64,000 bases of DNA, from contig CALWXF010000001.1 of assembly GCA_944385445.1 (NCBI GenBank), positions 393,567 through 457,566 on the forward strand. The letters run 5' to 3'. The stretch's first letter is position 1. Every line of letters begins with the position of its first letter. The notes under the pieces were generated by a model. That model was not told where the DNA came from. It worked only from the letters and a program-made list of their open reading frames with translations, and did not search any database. Both the position numbers and the translations under genes were made by a program. Below are positions 15,538-24,828 of this stretch, in pieces. This DNA is from an uncultured Oscillospiraceae bacterium. Lineage in GTDB: Bacteria; Bacillota; Clostridia; Oscillospirales; Oscillospiraceae.

Positions 15538-17024
15538 GACAGGTGTTCAAGCAGTGGCGGCAGCGGGCCCGCCGGGAAAATCGGGAGGTCAAGGCGGGGG
15601 AGGTCCCCTTTTTCCACAGCCTACAGGGCAAGTATGTGGCCACCTATCTGCTGTTGGTGGTGGCCATTGTGCTGGTGCTCAACACCTACCCTTTGATTAT
15701 GGCCCAGAACATGGTGTTTTCAGCCAAGGAGGCCTCCTTGAAGCGGCAGGCTCTGGCCATTGGCAGCGCTCTGGCGGTATCTGAGGTGCTCACCGAGGAC
15801 GGCGTGACCCAGGCCATGGAGCTGCTGGACGACATGCAGGGGACCCGGGTGCTGGTCACGGACGAGTCCGGCCTCATCCTCTACGACAGCTCCACCCTGG
15901 AAAAACGCACCGGAGACTATGCCATCACCGCCGAGGTGGTCAAGGCCCTGCGGGGGGAGGATGTGTGCCGGTCCGAGTATCGGCAGGGGGCGTTCCGCAC
16001 CCGTGTGGCCGTCCCCACGGTGTACCGTGGTGTGACTTTGGGGGCGGTGTACCTCTATGAATACGACACCGAGCAGGCGGAGGTGCTGCTGTCCATCCAG
16101 TCCACCCTGCGGTACATTTCAATCGTGATCTGTGTGGTGGCTCTGGTGGCTGCCCTCATTCTATCCAAAGCCCTCACCCGCAATACCTCCCGGCTGCTGG
16201 GGGGCATCCGCTCGGTGCGGGAGGGGGAGTACAACCACCGCATCGAGGTCAAGGGCAAGGACGAGATGGCCCAGCTGGCCATGGAGTTCAACGAGCTCAC
16301 CGACCGCTTGCAGACCATCGAGGAGGTGCGGCGGCGGTTTGTCTCCGACGCCTCCCACGAGCTGAAAACCCCCTTGGCCTCCATCCGGTTGCTGGCCGAC
16401 TCCATTTTGCAAAACAGCTCGGTGGACATGGAGACGGTGCGGGAGTTTGTCTCTGACATCGGGGAGGAGGCTGACCGCCTCACCCGCATCAGCCAGCGTC
16501 TGCTGGCCCTCAGCCGCCTGGATGCCAGACTCCAGCGGGAGCGGGTGCCGGTGGATGTGGGCCAGGTGGTGGAAAAGGTGGGGCACATGCTGCTGCCCCT
16601 GGCCCGTTCCGCCCAGGTGGAGCTGCAATATCGGCTCCAGCCCCACTGTATGGTGCTGGCCACCCAGGACGACCTGTACCAGGTGGCCTTTAATCTGATG
16701 GAAAACGCTGTGAAGTACAATCAGCCCGGGGGCTCTGTCACCGTGGAGGTGGCCCGGGAGGAATATTGGATTACCCTGACGGTGCAGGACACCGGAGTGG
16801 GCATCCCGGAGGAGGACCTGCTGCGGGTGTTTGACCGCTTCTATCGGGTGGATAAGGCCCGGTCCAGACAGGCGGGGGGCACGGGTCTGGGGCTGTCCAT
16901 CGCCCGGGACACCGCCCGCCTCCACGGCGGCGATATCATGGCCCAGCGGGGCCCGGACGGGGTGGGGGCCCGGTTCACCGCCCGATTCCCCCGCATTGCA
17001 GAGGAAGGGGGCGAGGAACTATGA
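15534..17024 (+). CDS. Sensor histidine kinase with HAMP domain
   Basis: A kinase of about 496 residues: first TM helix (about 36-58), an extracytoplasmic sensor domain (about 60-185), second TM helix (about 187-207), HAMP (about 208-262), HisKA with the phosphorylated histidine in SDASHELKTPLASIR (about 278), and HATPase_c with N box NLMENAVKYN, G1 DTGVGIPEEDLLRVFDRFYR and G2 GTGLGLSIA. It probably phosphorylates the regulator encoded just upstream (ATGA overlap). The architecture resembles WalK/PhoR without a PAS domain. The signal is unknown; the third operon gene, an outer-surface lipoprotein, may take part in sensing, as YycH/YycI do for WalK (analogy only). Confidence 0.93.
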   Translation: MRQVFKQWRQRARRENREVKAGEVPFFHSLQGKYVATYLLLVVAIVLVLNTYPLIMAQNMVFSAKEASLKRQALAIGSALAVSEVLTEDGVTQAMELLDDMQGTRVLVTDESGLILYDSSTLEKRTGDYAITAEVVKALRGEDVCRSEYRQGAFRTRVAVPTVYRGVTLGAVYLYEYDTEQAEVLLSIQSTLRYISIVICVVALVAALILSKALTRNTSRLLGGIRSVREGEYNHRIEVKGKDEMAQLAMEFNELTDRLQTIEEVRRRFVSDASHELKTPLASIRLLADSILQNSSVDMETVREFVSDIGEEADRLTRISQRLLALSRLDARLQRERVPVDVGQVVEKVGHMLLPLARSAQVELQYRLQPHCMVLATQDDLYQVAFNLMENAVKYNQPGGSVTVEVAREEYWITLTVQDTGVGIPEEDLLRVFDRFYRVDKARSRQAGGTGLGLSIARDTARLHGGDIMAQRGPDGVGARFTARFPRIAEEGGEEL

Positions 17025-17932
17025 GAGGGCGCAGAGTATGGGCGCTGACCCTGGGTTCGGCGCTGCTGGCCTCCCTGATGGGGTGCGGCGGCCACCAGAG
17101 CCAGAGCGGCCTGAGCCTGTGGTACACCGCCGATCTGGACCACTGGGACAACGCCACCACCGCCCTGGAGTCCGTCCCCTACACCGGGGAGCAGACGGTG
17201 CCAGCCCTCATGGAGAAGCTGCTGGAAGGGCCGGGGGAGGACAGCAAGCTGGTCTCTCCCTTCCCCCAGGGCACCGATTTGCAGCAGTGGCAGCAGGACG
17301 GAAAGCGGGTGACCGTGGATCTCTCCTGGCCATACGGGGACCTGGTGGGCATTGAGCTGACCATGGCGGACTACTGCATCACCCTCACCCTCACCCAGCT
17401 GGAGGGGGTGGAGGAGGTGTGCATCACCGCCAACGGCAGCCAGCTGCCCTACCGGGACCGGCAGGTATTCACCGCCGAAGATGTGATGTTTACCGGCACG
17501 GAGGAGGAGCCGGTGGAAGTCACCGCTGCCCTCCATTTTAAACGAAAGGACAGCCAGGAGCTGGGCTTTGAGTTTCGGGTGTTCCGCCTCATTGAGAGCG
17601 ACTCGGTGGCCCAGGTGGTGGTGGAAGCCCTCATTGCCGGGCCCCAGGACGAGGGACTGGAGCGGATTCTGCCCGGCGACCTCAAGGTGCTCTCCGCCCG
17701 TCAGGATGGCAGAGTGTGCTATGTGGACCTGTCCGGGGTGTTTTTGGAACAGGTTCCCCAGGAGGAGTGGCAGCAGCAGCTGGTCATTGACTCCCTGGTC
17801 AACACCCTGTGCAGCCTGGAAAATGTGGAGCAGGTCCAGATTTTGGTGGAGGGGCAGCCGCTGGAGTGGTACGGCGATATTTTGGTCACTCAGCCCACCC
17901 CGTCCAGCCAGCCTTCCCCAGACCCCAGTTGA
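17021..17932 (+). CDS. GerMN-domain lipoprotein
   Basis: A 303-residue lipoprotein. The signal peptide ends in the lipobox LMGC (cysteine about residue 22). Two GerMN (sporulation/germination) domains follow, about residues 50-145 and 175-285, each with the pattern V-D-L-S (VTVDLSWPYG; VCYVDLSGVFLEQVP) and a TLTQLEGVEEV/TLCSLENVEQVQI strand-helix end. Bacillus GerM has the same tandem architecture and acts in spore peptidoglycan and engulfment. Here the gene overlaps the histidine kinase by ATGA, so its job is tied to that two-component system. Confidence 0.9.
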   Translation: MRGRRVWALTLGSALLASLMGCGGHQSQSGLSLWYTADLDHWDNATTALESVPYTGEQTVPALMEKLLEGPGEDSKLVSPFPQGTDLQQWQQDGKRVTVDLSWPYGDLVGIELTMADYCITLTLTQLEGVEEVCITANGSQLPYRDRQVFTAEDVMFTGTEEEPVEVTAALHFKRKDSQELGFEFRVFRLIESDSVAQVVVEALIAGPQDEGLERILPGDLKVLSARQDGRVCYVDLSGVFLEQVPQEEWQQQLVIDSLVNTLCSLENVEQVQILVEGQPLEWYGDILVTQPTPSSQPSPDPS

Positions 17933-17933
17933 G

Positions 17934-17962
17934 TTGACAGGGGCACTTCACTATGCTAAAAT
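17934..17962 (+). promoter_or_regulatory. metY: SigA-type promoter of metY
   Basis: TTGACA (17934-17939), a 17-base spacer and TAAAAT (17957-17962) with a TG one base upstream. The leader is only about 33 bases, which leaves no room for a SAM or T-box riboswitch. Confidence 0.8.
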
Positions 17963-18001
17963 AACAAAGATTACCCCACTGTTTAGAAAGGAAGCGTTCC
18001 C

Positions 18002-19276
18002 ATGAAATTTGATACCAGCTGTCTCCACGCCGGATATCGGCCCGGAAACGGAGAACCCCGCAACATTCCCATCATCCAGTCCACCACGTTCCGTTATGAG
18101 ACCAGCGAGGACATGGGAAAGCTGTTTGACCTGCAGGCCTCCGGGTACTTCTACACCCGGCTGCAAAACCCCACCAGCGACGCCGTGGCCGCCCGCCTGT
18201 GCGAGCTGGAGGGTGGCACCGCCGCCATGCTCCTGTCCTCCGGTCAGGCGGCCTCCTTCTTCTCCGTGTTCAACATCGCCTCTGCCGGGGACCATGTGGT
18301 GTCCTCTGCCACCATCTATGGCGGTACTTATAACCTGTTTGCGGTGACCATGAAGCGCATGGGCATCGACTTCACCTTTGTGGACCCCGATTGCTCCGAG
18401 GAGGAGCTCCAGGCTGCCTTCCGTCCCAACACCAAGGCGGTGTTCGGCGAGACCATCGCCAACCCCTCTCTGGTGGTGCTGGACATTGAGAAGTTTGCCC
18501 GGGTGGCCCACAAAAACGGGGTGCCCCTCATTGTGGACAATACCTTCGCCACCCCCGCCAACTGCCACCCCTTTGAGTTTGGGGCTGACATTGTCACTCA
18601 CTCCACCACCAAGTATCTGGACGGCCACGCCAACGCCGTGGGCGGCGCCATTGTGGACTCGGGCAACTTCGACTGGGAGGCCCATGCCGATAAGTTCCCC
18701 GGCCTTACCACCCCCGACGAGAGCTACCACGGCGTGGTGTACACCAAGGCCTTCGGCCAGGGCGGCGCCTACATCACCAAGTGCGTGGTGCAGCTGATGC
18801 GGGACCTGGGCGCCACCCCCGCCCCCATGAACTCCTACCTGCTGGGCATGGGCATGGAGACTCTGCCCCTGCGCATGGCCAAGCACTGCGCCAACGCCCA
18901 GGGCATTGCCGAGTACCTGTCTAACCACGAGAAGGTGGAATGGGTGCGCTATGTGGGCCTGCCCGGCGACCCCTACTACGCTCTGGGCCAGAAGTATCTG
19001 CCCCACGGCAGCTGCGGCGTGGTCTCCTTTGGCGTCAAGGGCGGACGGGCCGCCGCCGAGAAGTTTATGGCCGGGCTCAAGCTGTGCTCCATCGCCACCC
19101 ATGTGGCAGATGCCAAGACCTGCGTGCTCCACCCCGCCTCCTCCACCCACCGTCAGATGAACGACGAGGAGCTGGTGGCCGCCGGGGTGTCCCCCGACCT
19201 GATCCGGCTGTCTGTGGGCATTGAGGACCTAGACGACCTCATCGCCGACGTGGAGCAGGCTCTGGCCGGCGTATAA
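18002..19276 (+). CDS. metY: O-acetylhomoserine aminocarboxypropyltransferase (sulfhydrylase)
   Basis: A 424-residue PLP enzyme of the Cys/Met metabolism family. It makes homocysteine (or methionine) from O-acetylhomoserine and sulfide (or methanethiol). Visible motifs: the N-terminal TSCLHAGYRPG start typical of MetY, SGYFYTRLQNPTSDAVAARL, the substrate/PLP-phosphate region SSGQAA, VDNTFATP, and the PLP lysine in HSTTKYLDGH (about residue 205). Length and the insertion around FPGLTTPDESYHGVVY fit MetY rather than cystathionine gamma-synthase or MetB. It is transcribed from its own promoter; the next gene follows 23 bases later. Confidence 0.94.
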   Translation: MKFDTSCLHAGYRPGNGEPRNIPIIQSTTFRYETSEDMGKLFDLQASGYFYTRLQNPTSDAVAARLCELEGGTAAMLLSSGQAASFFSVFNIASAGDHVVSSATIYGGTYNLFAVTMKRMGIDFTFVDPDCSEEELQAAFRPNTKAVFGETIANPSLVVLDIEKFARVAHKNGVPLIVDNTFATPANCHPFEFGADIVTHSTTKYLDGHANAVGGAIVDSGNFDWEAHADKFPGLTTPDESYHGVVYTKAFGQGGAYITKCVVQLMRDLGATPAPMNSYLLGMGMETLPLRMAKHCANAQGIAEYLSNHEKVEWVRYVGLPGDPYYALGQKYLPHGSCGVVSFGVKGGRAAAEKFMAGLKLCSIATHVADAKTCVLHPASSTHRQMNDEELVAAGVSPDLIRLSVGIEDLDDLIADVEQALAGV

Positions 19277-19299
19277 GAAGAGAAAGGAACGTGATTCCC

Positions 19300-20040
19300 A
19301 TGGCTGAAACAATTCAGGCAGTGGTTCTGGCGGCGGGGAAGGGCACCCGGCTGCAAACCGAGGGCATCGACCTGCCCAAGGTGCTGCGGGAGGCGGATGG
19401 AAAGCCTCTGCTGCACTATGTGTTGAAGTCTCTGGACTTCCTCCCCAAGGAGGACACCATTCTGGTGGTTGGCTGGATGGGGGATAAGGTGCGGGCCCGG
19501 TTCCCAGACTACCCCAGTGTGGAGCAGGAGGTGCTCAACGGCACCGGCGGCGCCGTGCGCTATGCCGCCCCGCTGCTCACCGACCCGGACAGCCATGTGC
19601 TCATCTGCTGTGGGGACACCCCTCTGATGCGCCGGGAGACCTTTGAGAGCCTCATCCGCACCCACCTGGAAAGCGGCTGCGCCTGCACCATGCTCTCCGC
19701 CCACCTGGAGGAGGGCGGCAACTACGGCCGCATTGTGCGCAACCCCGATGGCACCTTTGCTGCCATTGTGGAGGCCAAGGACTGTACCCCCGAGCAGGCC
19801 GCCATCACCGAGGTAAACGTGGCCACCTACGTCTTCCGGGTGGGAGACCTGCTGGCCTGGCTGGACAAGCTCACCACCGACAACGCCCAGGGTGAGTATT
19901 ACCTCACTGACGTGCCCGCCCTCATTGCCCAGTCCGGGGGCAAGGTGGCTCTGTGTGATACCTGCTCTCCTCTGGAGATGCTGGGAGTCAACACCGTGGA
20001 GCAGCTGCAGCAGGTGGAAGACGTGCTGCGTCAACGCTGA
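19300..20040 (+). CDS. GlmU-like nucleotidyltransferase lacking the acetyltransferase domain
   Basis: A 246-residue protein made only of the nucleotidyltransferase domain found in the N-terminal half of GlmU. The nucleotide-binding motif LAAGKGTRLQTEGIDLPKVL, the GTGGAVRYA loop, CCGDTPLM (metal-binding aspartate), NYGRIVRN, EAKDCTPEQAAITEVN and GVNT are all in order. GlmU normally continues with a left-handed beta-helix acetyltransferase domain, absent here, so the protein should form a nucleotide sugar (UDP-GlcNAc or similar) but not acetylate. The ATG at 19300 is 10 bases behind AAAGGAA; the in-frame GTG at 19291 is too close to it. A terminator at 20064-20095 closes the gene. Confidence 0.85.
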   Translation: MAETIQAVVLAAGKGTRLQTEGIDLPKVLREADGKPLLHYVLKSLDFLPKEDTILVVGWMGDKVRARFPDYPSVEQEVLNGTGGAVRYAAPLLTDPDSHVLICCGDTPLMRRETFESLIRTHLESGCACTMLSAHLEEGGNYGRIVRNPDGTFAAIVEAKDCTPEQAAITEVNVATYVFRVGDLLAWLDKLTTDNAQGEYYLTDVPALIAQSGGKVALCDTCSPLEMLGVNTVEQLQQVEDVLRQR

Positions 20041-20063
20041 GGCGTTTTGGAACAACGAAAAGG

Positions 20064-20095
20064 AAAGTGGAGTCAGGTAGCTGGCTCCACTTTTT
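20064..20095 (+). terminator. Terminator of the GlmU-like gene
   Basis: A 13-bp stem with one G-T pair (20064-20076 with 20081-20093) followed by TTTTTATAT. Confidence 0.85.
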
Positions 20096-20156
20096 ATATA
20101 GTCCTATAAATGGGACTTTGTTTGTGGTATACTACTCCTAAAAAGGAGGGAAGACT

Positions 20157-21155
20157 ATGCCAAAGGGGACCAATCAGAAGCGAAAATTGATGGTTTTGGC
20201 CCGCTTTTTGCAAAAGCACAGCGATGAGGAGCACCCTCTCACTCTGGGCCAGCTCCAGGAGGAGCTGGAGCGGTGGAACGCCCCCGCCGAGCGCAAGAGC
20301 ATCTACGACGACATGGAGCAGCTGCGGCAGCTGGGGCTGGACGTGCAGACCCGGCGGGGGGTAGGGGGCGGCTGGTTCATTGGACAGCGGGACTTTGAGT
20401 TGGCGGAGCTGAAACTGCTGGTGGATGCGGTGCAGTCCAGCCGCTTCCTCACCCAGAAAAAGAGCAGCGCCCTCATTGGCAAGCTGGAGTCTTTGGCCTC
20501 CGTCCACCAAGCCCGGCAGCTCCAGCGCCAGGTGTATGTGGACCGGCGCATCAAGACCATGAACGAGAGCATTTTCTATAATGTAGACCGGCTCCACGGG
20601 GCCATCGGGGCCAATCGGGTGATTTCCTTTCACTATTTCGAGATGAATATGAACAAGGAGCGGGTGTTCCGCCGGGGCGGGGCGGAGTACTGGGTGACCC
20701 CCTATGGCCTCATCTGGGACAATGAGAACTACTATCTGGCCGGATGGGACCACGACCGGGAGGAGGTGCGCCACTACCGGGTGGACAAGATGACGGACAT
20801 CACCCTCACCGACCAGCGGGGCCGGGACCGGGGAAGCTGGGACCTGGAGGGGTACACGCGCCGCCACTTCGGTATGTACGCCGGACGGCCCTGCCAGCTG
20901 CGGCTGCGGTGTGCGGCGTCCCTGGCCGGAGTGTTTTTGGACCGATTCGGCCAGAATATCATGCTGGTGCCCCAGGATGAGGGGCATTTTACCGTCACCC
21001 TGGACCTGGTGGTGAGCCCGCCCTTCTGGGGCTGGCTGTTCGGGCTGGGGGCACAGGTGGAGGTGCTCTCTCCCAGCTGGGCGGTGGAGGAGTTCCGGCA
21101 GCGCCTGGACCAGGTGCGGGCCGTCTACGATACGGCGAAACCCCAGGAGGGGTGA
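20157..21155 (+). CDS. WYL-domain transcriptional regulator
   Basis: A 332-residue regulator with an N-terminal helix-turn-helix (residues 8-75, LTLGQLQEELERWNAPAERKSIYDDMEQLRQLG), a WYL domain (about 140-215; the family motif region is GLIWDNENYYLAGWDHDREEVRHYRVDKM) and a C-terminal WCX extension (about 230-325). WYL regulators bind nucleic acid or small ligands and often control DNA-damage or defence genes. A promoter with TATACT at 20128-20133 and AAAAGGAGG directly upstream of the ATG give it its own expression. No defence system is next to it in this window, so its targets are unknown. Confidence 0.88.
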   Translation: MPKGTNQKRKLMVLARFLQKHSDEEHPLTLGQLQEELERWNAPAERKSIYDDMEQLRQLGLDVQTRRGVGGGWFIGQRDFELAELKLLVDAVQSSRFLTQKKSSALIGKLESLASVHQARQLQRQVYVDRRIKTMNESIFYNVDRLHGAIGANRVISFHYFEMNMNKERVFRRGGAEYWVTPYGLIWDNENYYLAGWDHDREEVRHYRVDKMTDITLTDQRGRDRGSWDLEGYTRRHFGMYAGRPCQLRLRCAASLAGVFLDRFGQNIMLVPQDEGHFTVTLDLVVSPPFWGWLFGLGAQVEVLSPSWAVEEFRQRLDQVRAVYDTAKPQEG

Positions 21156-21201
21156 GCCCGAAAATTCTCAGGGTTTTGCAGGGGAAATACCCGGGAATGT
21201 C

Positions 21202-21230
21202 TTGAGAAAAGCAGACTAGAATGGTATAAT
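21202..21230 (+). promoter_or_regulatory. pyrE: SigA-type promoter of pyrE
   Basis: TTGAGA (21202-21207), a 17-base spacer and TATAAT (21225-21230). Transcription should begin near 21237, which places the ATG at 21241 too close to the 5' end and favours the ATG at 21271. Confidence 0.8.
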
Positions 21231-21270
21231 ATATCGATTAATGCTTATAGCGGAGAAAGGATGCATGAAC

Positions 21271-21945
21271 ATGAACTATCGTGAGGAATTTATTCACTTT
21301 ATGGTGCGCTCCGGCGTGCTGACCTTTGGCGATTTCGTCACCAAGTCCGGCCGTAAGACCCCCTATTTCGTCAACACTGGCAACTACAAGACCGGCGCTC
21401 AGGCCGCCCGTCTGGGCGACTACTACGCCGCCTGCATTCAGGAGCACATGCCCGAGGGTATCACCGCCCTCTTTGGCCCCGCCTACAAGGGCATTCCTCT
21501 GGCGGTCACTGCCGCCGCCTCTCTGTACCGCAACTATGAGCGGGACATCCCCTACTGCTTCAACCGCAAGGAGGCCAAGGACCACGGTGAGGGCGGCTCC
21601 ATGGTGGGCTACAAGCCCCAGGACGGGGACCACATCGCCATCATCGAGGACGTGGTCACTGCCGGCACCGCTGTGCGGGAGTCCATCGAGCTGTTCAAGC
21701 ATGTGGCCGATGTGCACATCGACGCCCTGTTCGTCTCCGTGGACCGCATGGAGCGGGGCACCCGGGAGTGCACCACCCTGGACGAGCTGCGGGAGGACTA
21801 CGGCATTCAGGTCTACCCCATCGTCACCATCCGGGACGTGATGGAGTGCCTGCACAACAAGCCTGTGGACGGCAAGGTGTACATTGACGACGCCATGCTG
21901 GAGCGCATGGAGGAGTACCTGGCCACCTACGGGGCCAAGGGCTAA
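21271..21945 (+). CDS. pyrE: Orotate phosphoribosyltransferase
   Basis: A 224-residue enzyme that joins orotate to PRPP to give OMP, the fifth step of pyrimidine synthesis. It has the N-terminal FITKSG-type motif (FGDFVTKSGRKTPYFVNTG), the flexible-loop NRKEAKDHGEGGSMVG and the PRPP-binding IAIIEDVVTAGTAVRES. I chose the ATG at 21271, ten bases behind AAAGG; ATG codons at 21241 and 21265 are possible but less well placed. No other pyrimidine gene is next to it. The stop codon overlaps the start of radC (TAATG). Confidence 0.94.
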   Translation: MNYREEFIHFMVRSGVLTFGDFVTKSGRKTPYFVNTGNYKTGAQAARLGDYYAACIQEHMPEGITALFGPAYKGIPLAVTAAASLYRNYERDIPYCFNRKEAKDHGEGGSMVGYKPQDGDHIAIIEDVVTAGTAVRESIELFKHVADVHIDALFVSVDRMERGTRECTTLDELREDYGIQVYPIVTIRDVMECLHNKPVDGKVYIDDAMLERMEEYLATYGAKG

Positions 21946-22658
21946 TGGGCGTGGCGGACCCCAGTCCCAAAAAGAAACCCGGCGGCGTGCACCAAGGGCA
22001 CCGTCAACGGGTGAAACAGGAATTCATGGCCCGTGGTCTGGCAGGGATGCCAGACCATCGGGCCTTGGAGTTGTTGCTCTTTTTCTCCATCCCCCAGGGG
22101 GATGTGAACCCGCTGGCCCATGAGCTGGTGGAACAGTTCGGCTCTCTGGCCGGGGTGTTCACCGCCACCCGGGAGCAGCTGCTGGCCGTGAAGGGGGTGG
22201 GGGAGAATACCGCCACCCTCATCCAGCTCATGCCCGCCCTGGCGGGGCGGTATCTGGAGGAGTGCTCCAGCTTTGAGGGCCAGCTCACCGACAGCTGGCA
22301 CTTCAAAGAACTGCTGATGCCCCTGTTTTTCGGGGCCCGCAACGAGATGGTGTACCTGGTGTGCATGGACGGGAAACAGAAGCTCATCTCCTGCCGCAAG
22401 CTGGGGGAAGGCGTGCCCGACCAGGTGGAGGTCACTGGGCGACAGGTGGTGGAGGCGGCGCTGGCCTGCGGCGCCACCCGGGTGGCCCTGGCCCACAACC
22501 ACGTCTCGGGCATTGCCATGTGCTCGGCCCAGGACGTACACACCACCAAGTACCTCTCCCAGCTGCTGCGGCAGGTGGGCGTATGCCTGGTGGACCATTT
22601 CGTCATCGCCGAGGACGAGATGGTGTCCATGCGGGAATCCGGTTATTTGACGATTTGA
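21945..22658 (+). CDS. radC: RadC-family JAB/MPN+ domain protein
   Basis: A 237-residue RadC protein. The N-terminal helix-hairpin-helix part (about 20-105, LLAVKGVGENTATLIQLMP) is followed by a JAB/MPN+ metalloprotein domain with the metal motif AHNHVSG and an aspartate 10 residues after the second histidine (AQD), so zinc binding looks intact. RadC was named for a DNA-repair phenotype later ascribed to another gene; its real job is unknown. The usual HNHPSG proline is valine here. The ATG overlaps the pyrE stop, which suggests translational coupling. Confidence 0.9.
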   Translation: MGVADPSPKKKPGGVHQGHRQRVKQEFMARGLAGMPDHRALELLLFFSIPQGDVNPLAHELVEQFGSLAGVFTATREQLLAVKGVGENTATLIQLMPALAGRYLEECSSFEGQLTDSWHFKELLMPLFFGARNEMVYLVCMDGKQKLISCRKLGEGVPDQVEVTGRQVVEAALACGATRVALAHNHVSGIAMCSAQDVHTTKYLSQLLRQVGVCLVDHFVIAEDEMVSMRESGYLTI

Positions 22659-22682
22659 CTGTGAAAGGGAAGAGGTGGAAGG

Positions 22683-24644
22683 ATGAATCGGTTTGAAGTG
22701 GTATCGGAATACACCCCCAGCGGGGACCAGCCCCAGGCCATAGCGGCCCTGGCCCAGGGCATTGAACACGGATTGGACGAGCAGACCCTGCTGGGCGTCA
22801 CCGGTTCGGGCAAGACCTTCACCATGGCCAAGGTCATCGAGGCGGTGCAGCGGCCCACCCTGGTGCTGGCCCACAACAAGATTCTGGCCGCCCAGCTGTG
22901 CGCCGAGTTCAAGGAGTTCTTCCCCAACAACGCCGTGGAGTACTTTGTCTCCTACTACGACTACTACCAGCCGGAGGCCTACATTCCCCACACCGACACC
23001 TTCATTGAGAAGGACTCGGCCATCAACGAGGAGATTGACCGCCTGCGCCTGTCCGCTACCGCCTCCCTGTTGGAGCGGCGGGACGTGATCGTGGTGTCCT
23101 CCGTGTCCTGCATCTACGGCCTGGGCGAGCCGGAGGACTTTGCCAGCATGATGGTCTCCCTGCGGGTGGGGATGGAGATCCCCATCCCGGAGCTGCTCAA
23201 ACGGCTGGTGTCCATCCGATACGAGCGCAACGACATCGCCTTCGAGCGCAACATGTTCCGGGTCCGGGGGGACACGGTGGAGATTTGGCCCGCCTACTGG
23301 AAGGACACCGCCCTGCGGGTGGAGTTCTTCGGGGACGAGATCGACCGTATCAGTGAGGTCAATGCCCTCACCGGGTCGGTGATTCGGCGGCTGAACAACA
23401 TCCCCGTGTGGCCCGCCACCCACTACGTCACCCCCAAGGAGAAGATGGACGCCGCCATCCAGGAGATCTATAAGGAACTGGAGGAACGGGTGGCCCAGTT
23501 TGAGGCAGAGGGCAAGCTCATTGAGGCCCAGCGCATCAAGCAGCGCACCATGTACGACATTGAGATGATGCAGGAGATTGGGTACTGCTCGGGGATCGAG
23601 AACTATTCCCGGGTCATTGAGGGCCGCCCGGTGGGCTCCCCGCCCCACACCCTGCTGGACTATTTTCCCAAGGATTTTGTGCTCTTCATTGACGAGAGCC
23701 ATGTGACCCTGCCCCAGGTGCGGGCCATGTACAACGGCGACCGGGCCCGGAAGACCTCCCTGGTGGACTACGGCTTCCGGCTGCCCTGCGCCTATGATAA
23801 CCGACCTTTGAAGTTTGACGAGTTTGAAACACGGCTCAACCAGGTGGTGTATGTCTCCGCCACCCCTGGAGAGTACGAGCGCACCCGGTCCGGGCAGGTG
23901 GTGGAGCAGGTCATCCGGCCCACAGGTCTCTTAGACCCCCTGGTGGAGGTGCGGCCCATCGAGGGACAGATGGACGACCTCATCGGGGAGATCAACCAGC
24001 GCACCCAGCGTCAGGAGCGGGTGCTGGTGACCACTCTGACCAAGAAAATGGCGGAGAGCCTCACCGACTACCTGAAAGGGGCGGGTATCCGGGTGCGGTA
24101 TATGCACCACGACATCGACACCCTGGAGCGCACCGAGATCATCCGGGACCTGCGCCTGGGCGAGTTCGACGTGCTGGTGGGCATCAACCTGCTGCGAGAG
24201 GGCCTGGACCTGCCCGAGGTGTCCCTGGTGGCTATCTTGGATGCGGACAAGGAGGGCTTCCTGCGCTCCGAGACCGCCCTCATCCAGACCATTGGACGGG
24301 CCGCTCGAAATGCTCAGGGCAAGGTGATCATGTACGCCGATACGGTGACCCCCTCCATGGCCCGGGCCATTGCCGAGACGGAACGCCGCCGCTCCATTCA
24401 GGACGCCTACAACCAGGAGCACGGCATTGTGCCCAAGACGGTGCACAAGTCGGTGCGGGAGCTGATGACGGTGGCCCAGGAGGGCGAGAAGACCGCCAAG
24501 CGCTCCCGCAAGCTGACCGACAGCGAGCGCAAGGCCACCATCGCCCGCCTGGAAAAGGAAATGAAAGAGGCGGCCCGTATGCTGGAGTTCGAGCTGGCTG
24601 CGCAATTAAGAGACCAAATCATTCGCCTCAAGGAGAAAGATTGA
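22683..24644 (+). CDS. uvrB: Excinuclease ABC subunit B
   Basis: A 653-residue nucleotide-excision-repair helicase that takes over damaged DNA from UvrA and recruits UvrC. Motifs in order: Walker A GVTGSGKT (residue about 38), the beta-hairpin region [12 protein letters not shown], motif [13 protein letters not shown], helicase motifs in [12 protein letters not shown] and QTIGRAARN, and the C-terminal UVR domain (about 615-653) ending [11 protein letters not shown]. The ATG is behind GGAAGG. The last 35 bases occur again, with silent changes only, at 24794-24828, beyond a hairpin-rich segment. Confidence 0.97.
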   Translation: MNRFEVVSEYTPSGDQPQAIAALAQGIEHGLDEQTLLGVTGSGKTFTMAKVIEAVQRPTLVLAHNKILAAQLCAEFKEFFPNNAVEYFVSYYDYYQPEAYIPHTDTFIEKDSAINEEIDRLRLSATASLLERRDVIVVSSVSCIYGLGEPEDFASMMVSLRVGMEIPIPELLKRLVSIRYERNDIAFERNMFRVRGDTVEIWPAYWKDTALRVEFFGDEIDRISEVNALTGSVIRRLNNIPVWPATHYVTPKEKMDAAIQEIYKELEERVAQFEAEGKLIEAQRIKQRTMYDIEMMQEIGYCSGIENYSRVIEGRPVGSPPHTLLDYFPKDFVLFIDESHVTLPQVRAMYNGDRARKTSLVDYGFRLPCAYDNRPLKFDEFETRLNQVVYVSATPGEYERTRSGQVVEQVIRPTGLLDPLVEVRPIEGQMDDLIGEINQRTQRQERVLVTTLTKKMAESLTDYLKGAGIRVRYMHHDIDTLERTEIIRDLRLGEFDVLVGINLLREGLDLPEVSLVAILDADKEGFLRSETALIQTIGRAARNAQGKVIMYADTVTPSMARAIAETERRRSIQDAYNQEHGIVPKTVHKSVRELMTVAQEGEKTAKRSRKLTDSERKATIARLEKEMKEAARMLEFELAAQLRDQIIRLKEKD

Positions 24645-24828
24645 TAAGCCGCCTCTTTCCAGCCCGCAAAGCGGGCCGCGCCGGGTGGCGCGTACAAGCG
24701 TTTTGCAGGGCAAAACCTTGGCGCAAAGGCGGATTCATTCCGCCTGCGCATGAAAAAATAAATGGGGTCCCCAGACGGCTGGCCGTCTGGGGGGAGATCA
24801 GATCATTCGTCTCAAAGAGAAGGACTGA
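24610..24828 (+). repeat. Duplicated uvrB 3' end flanking a hairpin-rich segment
   Basis: The 35-base end of uvrB (24610-24644) recurs at 24794-24828. The two copies differ at six positions, every one the third base of a codon, and both encode [10 protein letters not shown] plus TGA. The first copy continues the real gene; the second follows the inserted segment. Confidence 0.85.
24645..24793. mobile_element. Hairpin-rich 149-base insert (possible palindromic element or element remnant)
   Basis: Five consecutive inverted repeats stand in 149 bases: 24662-24676 (GCCCGC/GCGGGC), 24677-24692 (CGCGCC/GGCGCG), 24700-24716 (GTTTTGC/GCAAAAC), 24721-24749 (a GCGC clamp plus AGGCGGA/TCCGCCT) and 24769-24792 (an 11-bp stem CCCCAGACGGC). 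No frame of substance and no transposase are present. The density of palindromes plus the flanking uvrB-end duplication suggest a mobile palindromic element, or a scar of a larger one; a structured RNA is the alternative. Confidence 0.5.

Noticed and set aside
17933-18001. SAM or T-box riboswitch in front of metY
   Set aside because: The promoter leaves a leader of only about 33 bases, too short for either.
19291-19299. GTG at 19291 as the start of the GlmU-like gene
   Set aside because: It directly abuts the ribosome-binding site; the ATG at 19300 has normal spacing and starts the conserved domain.
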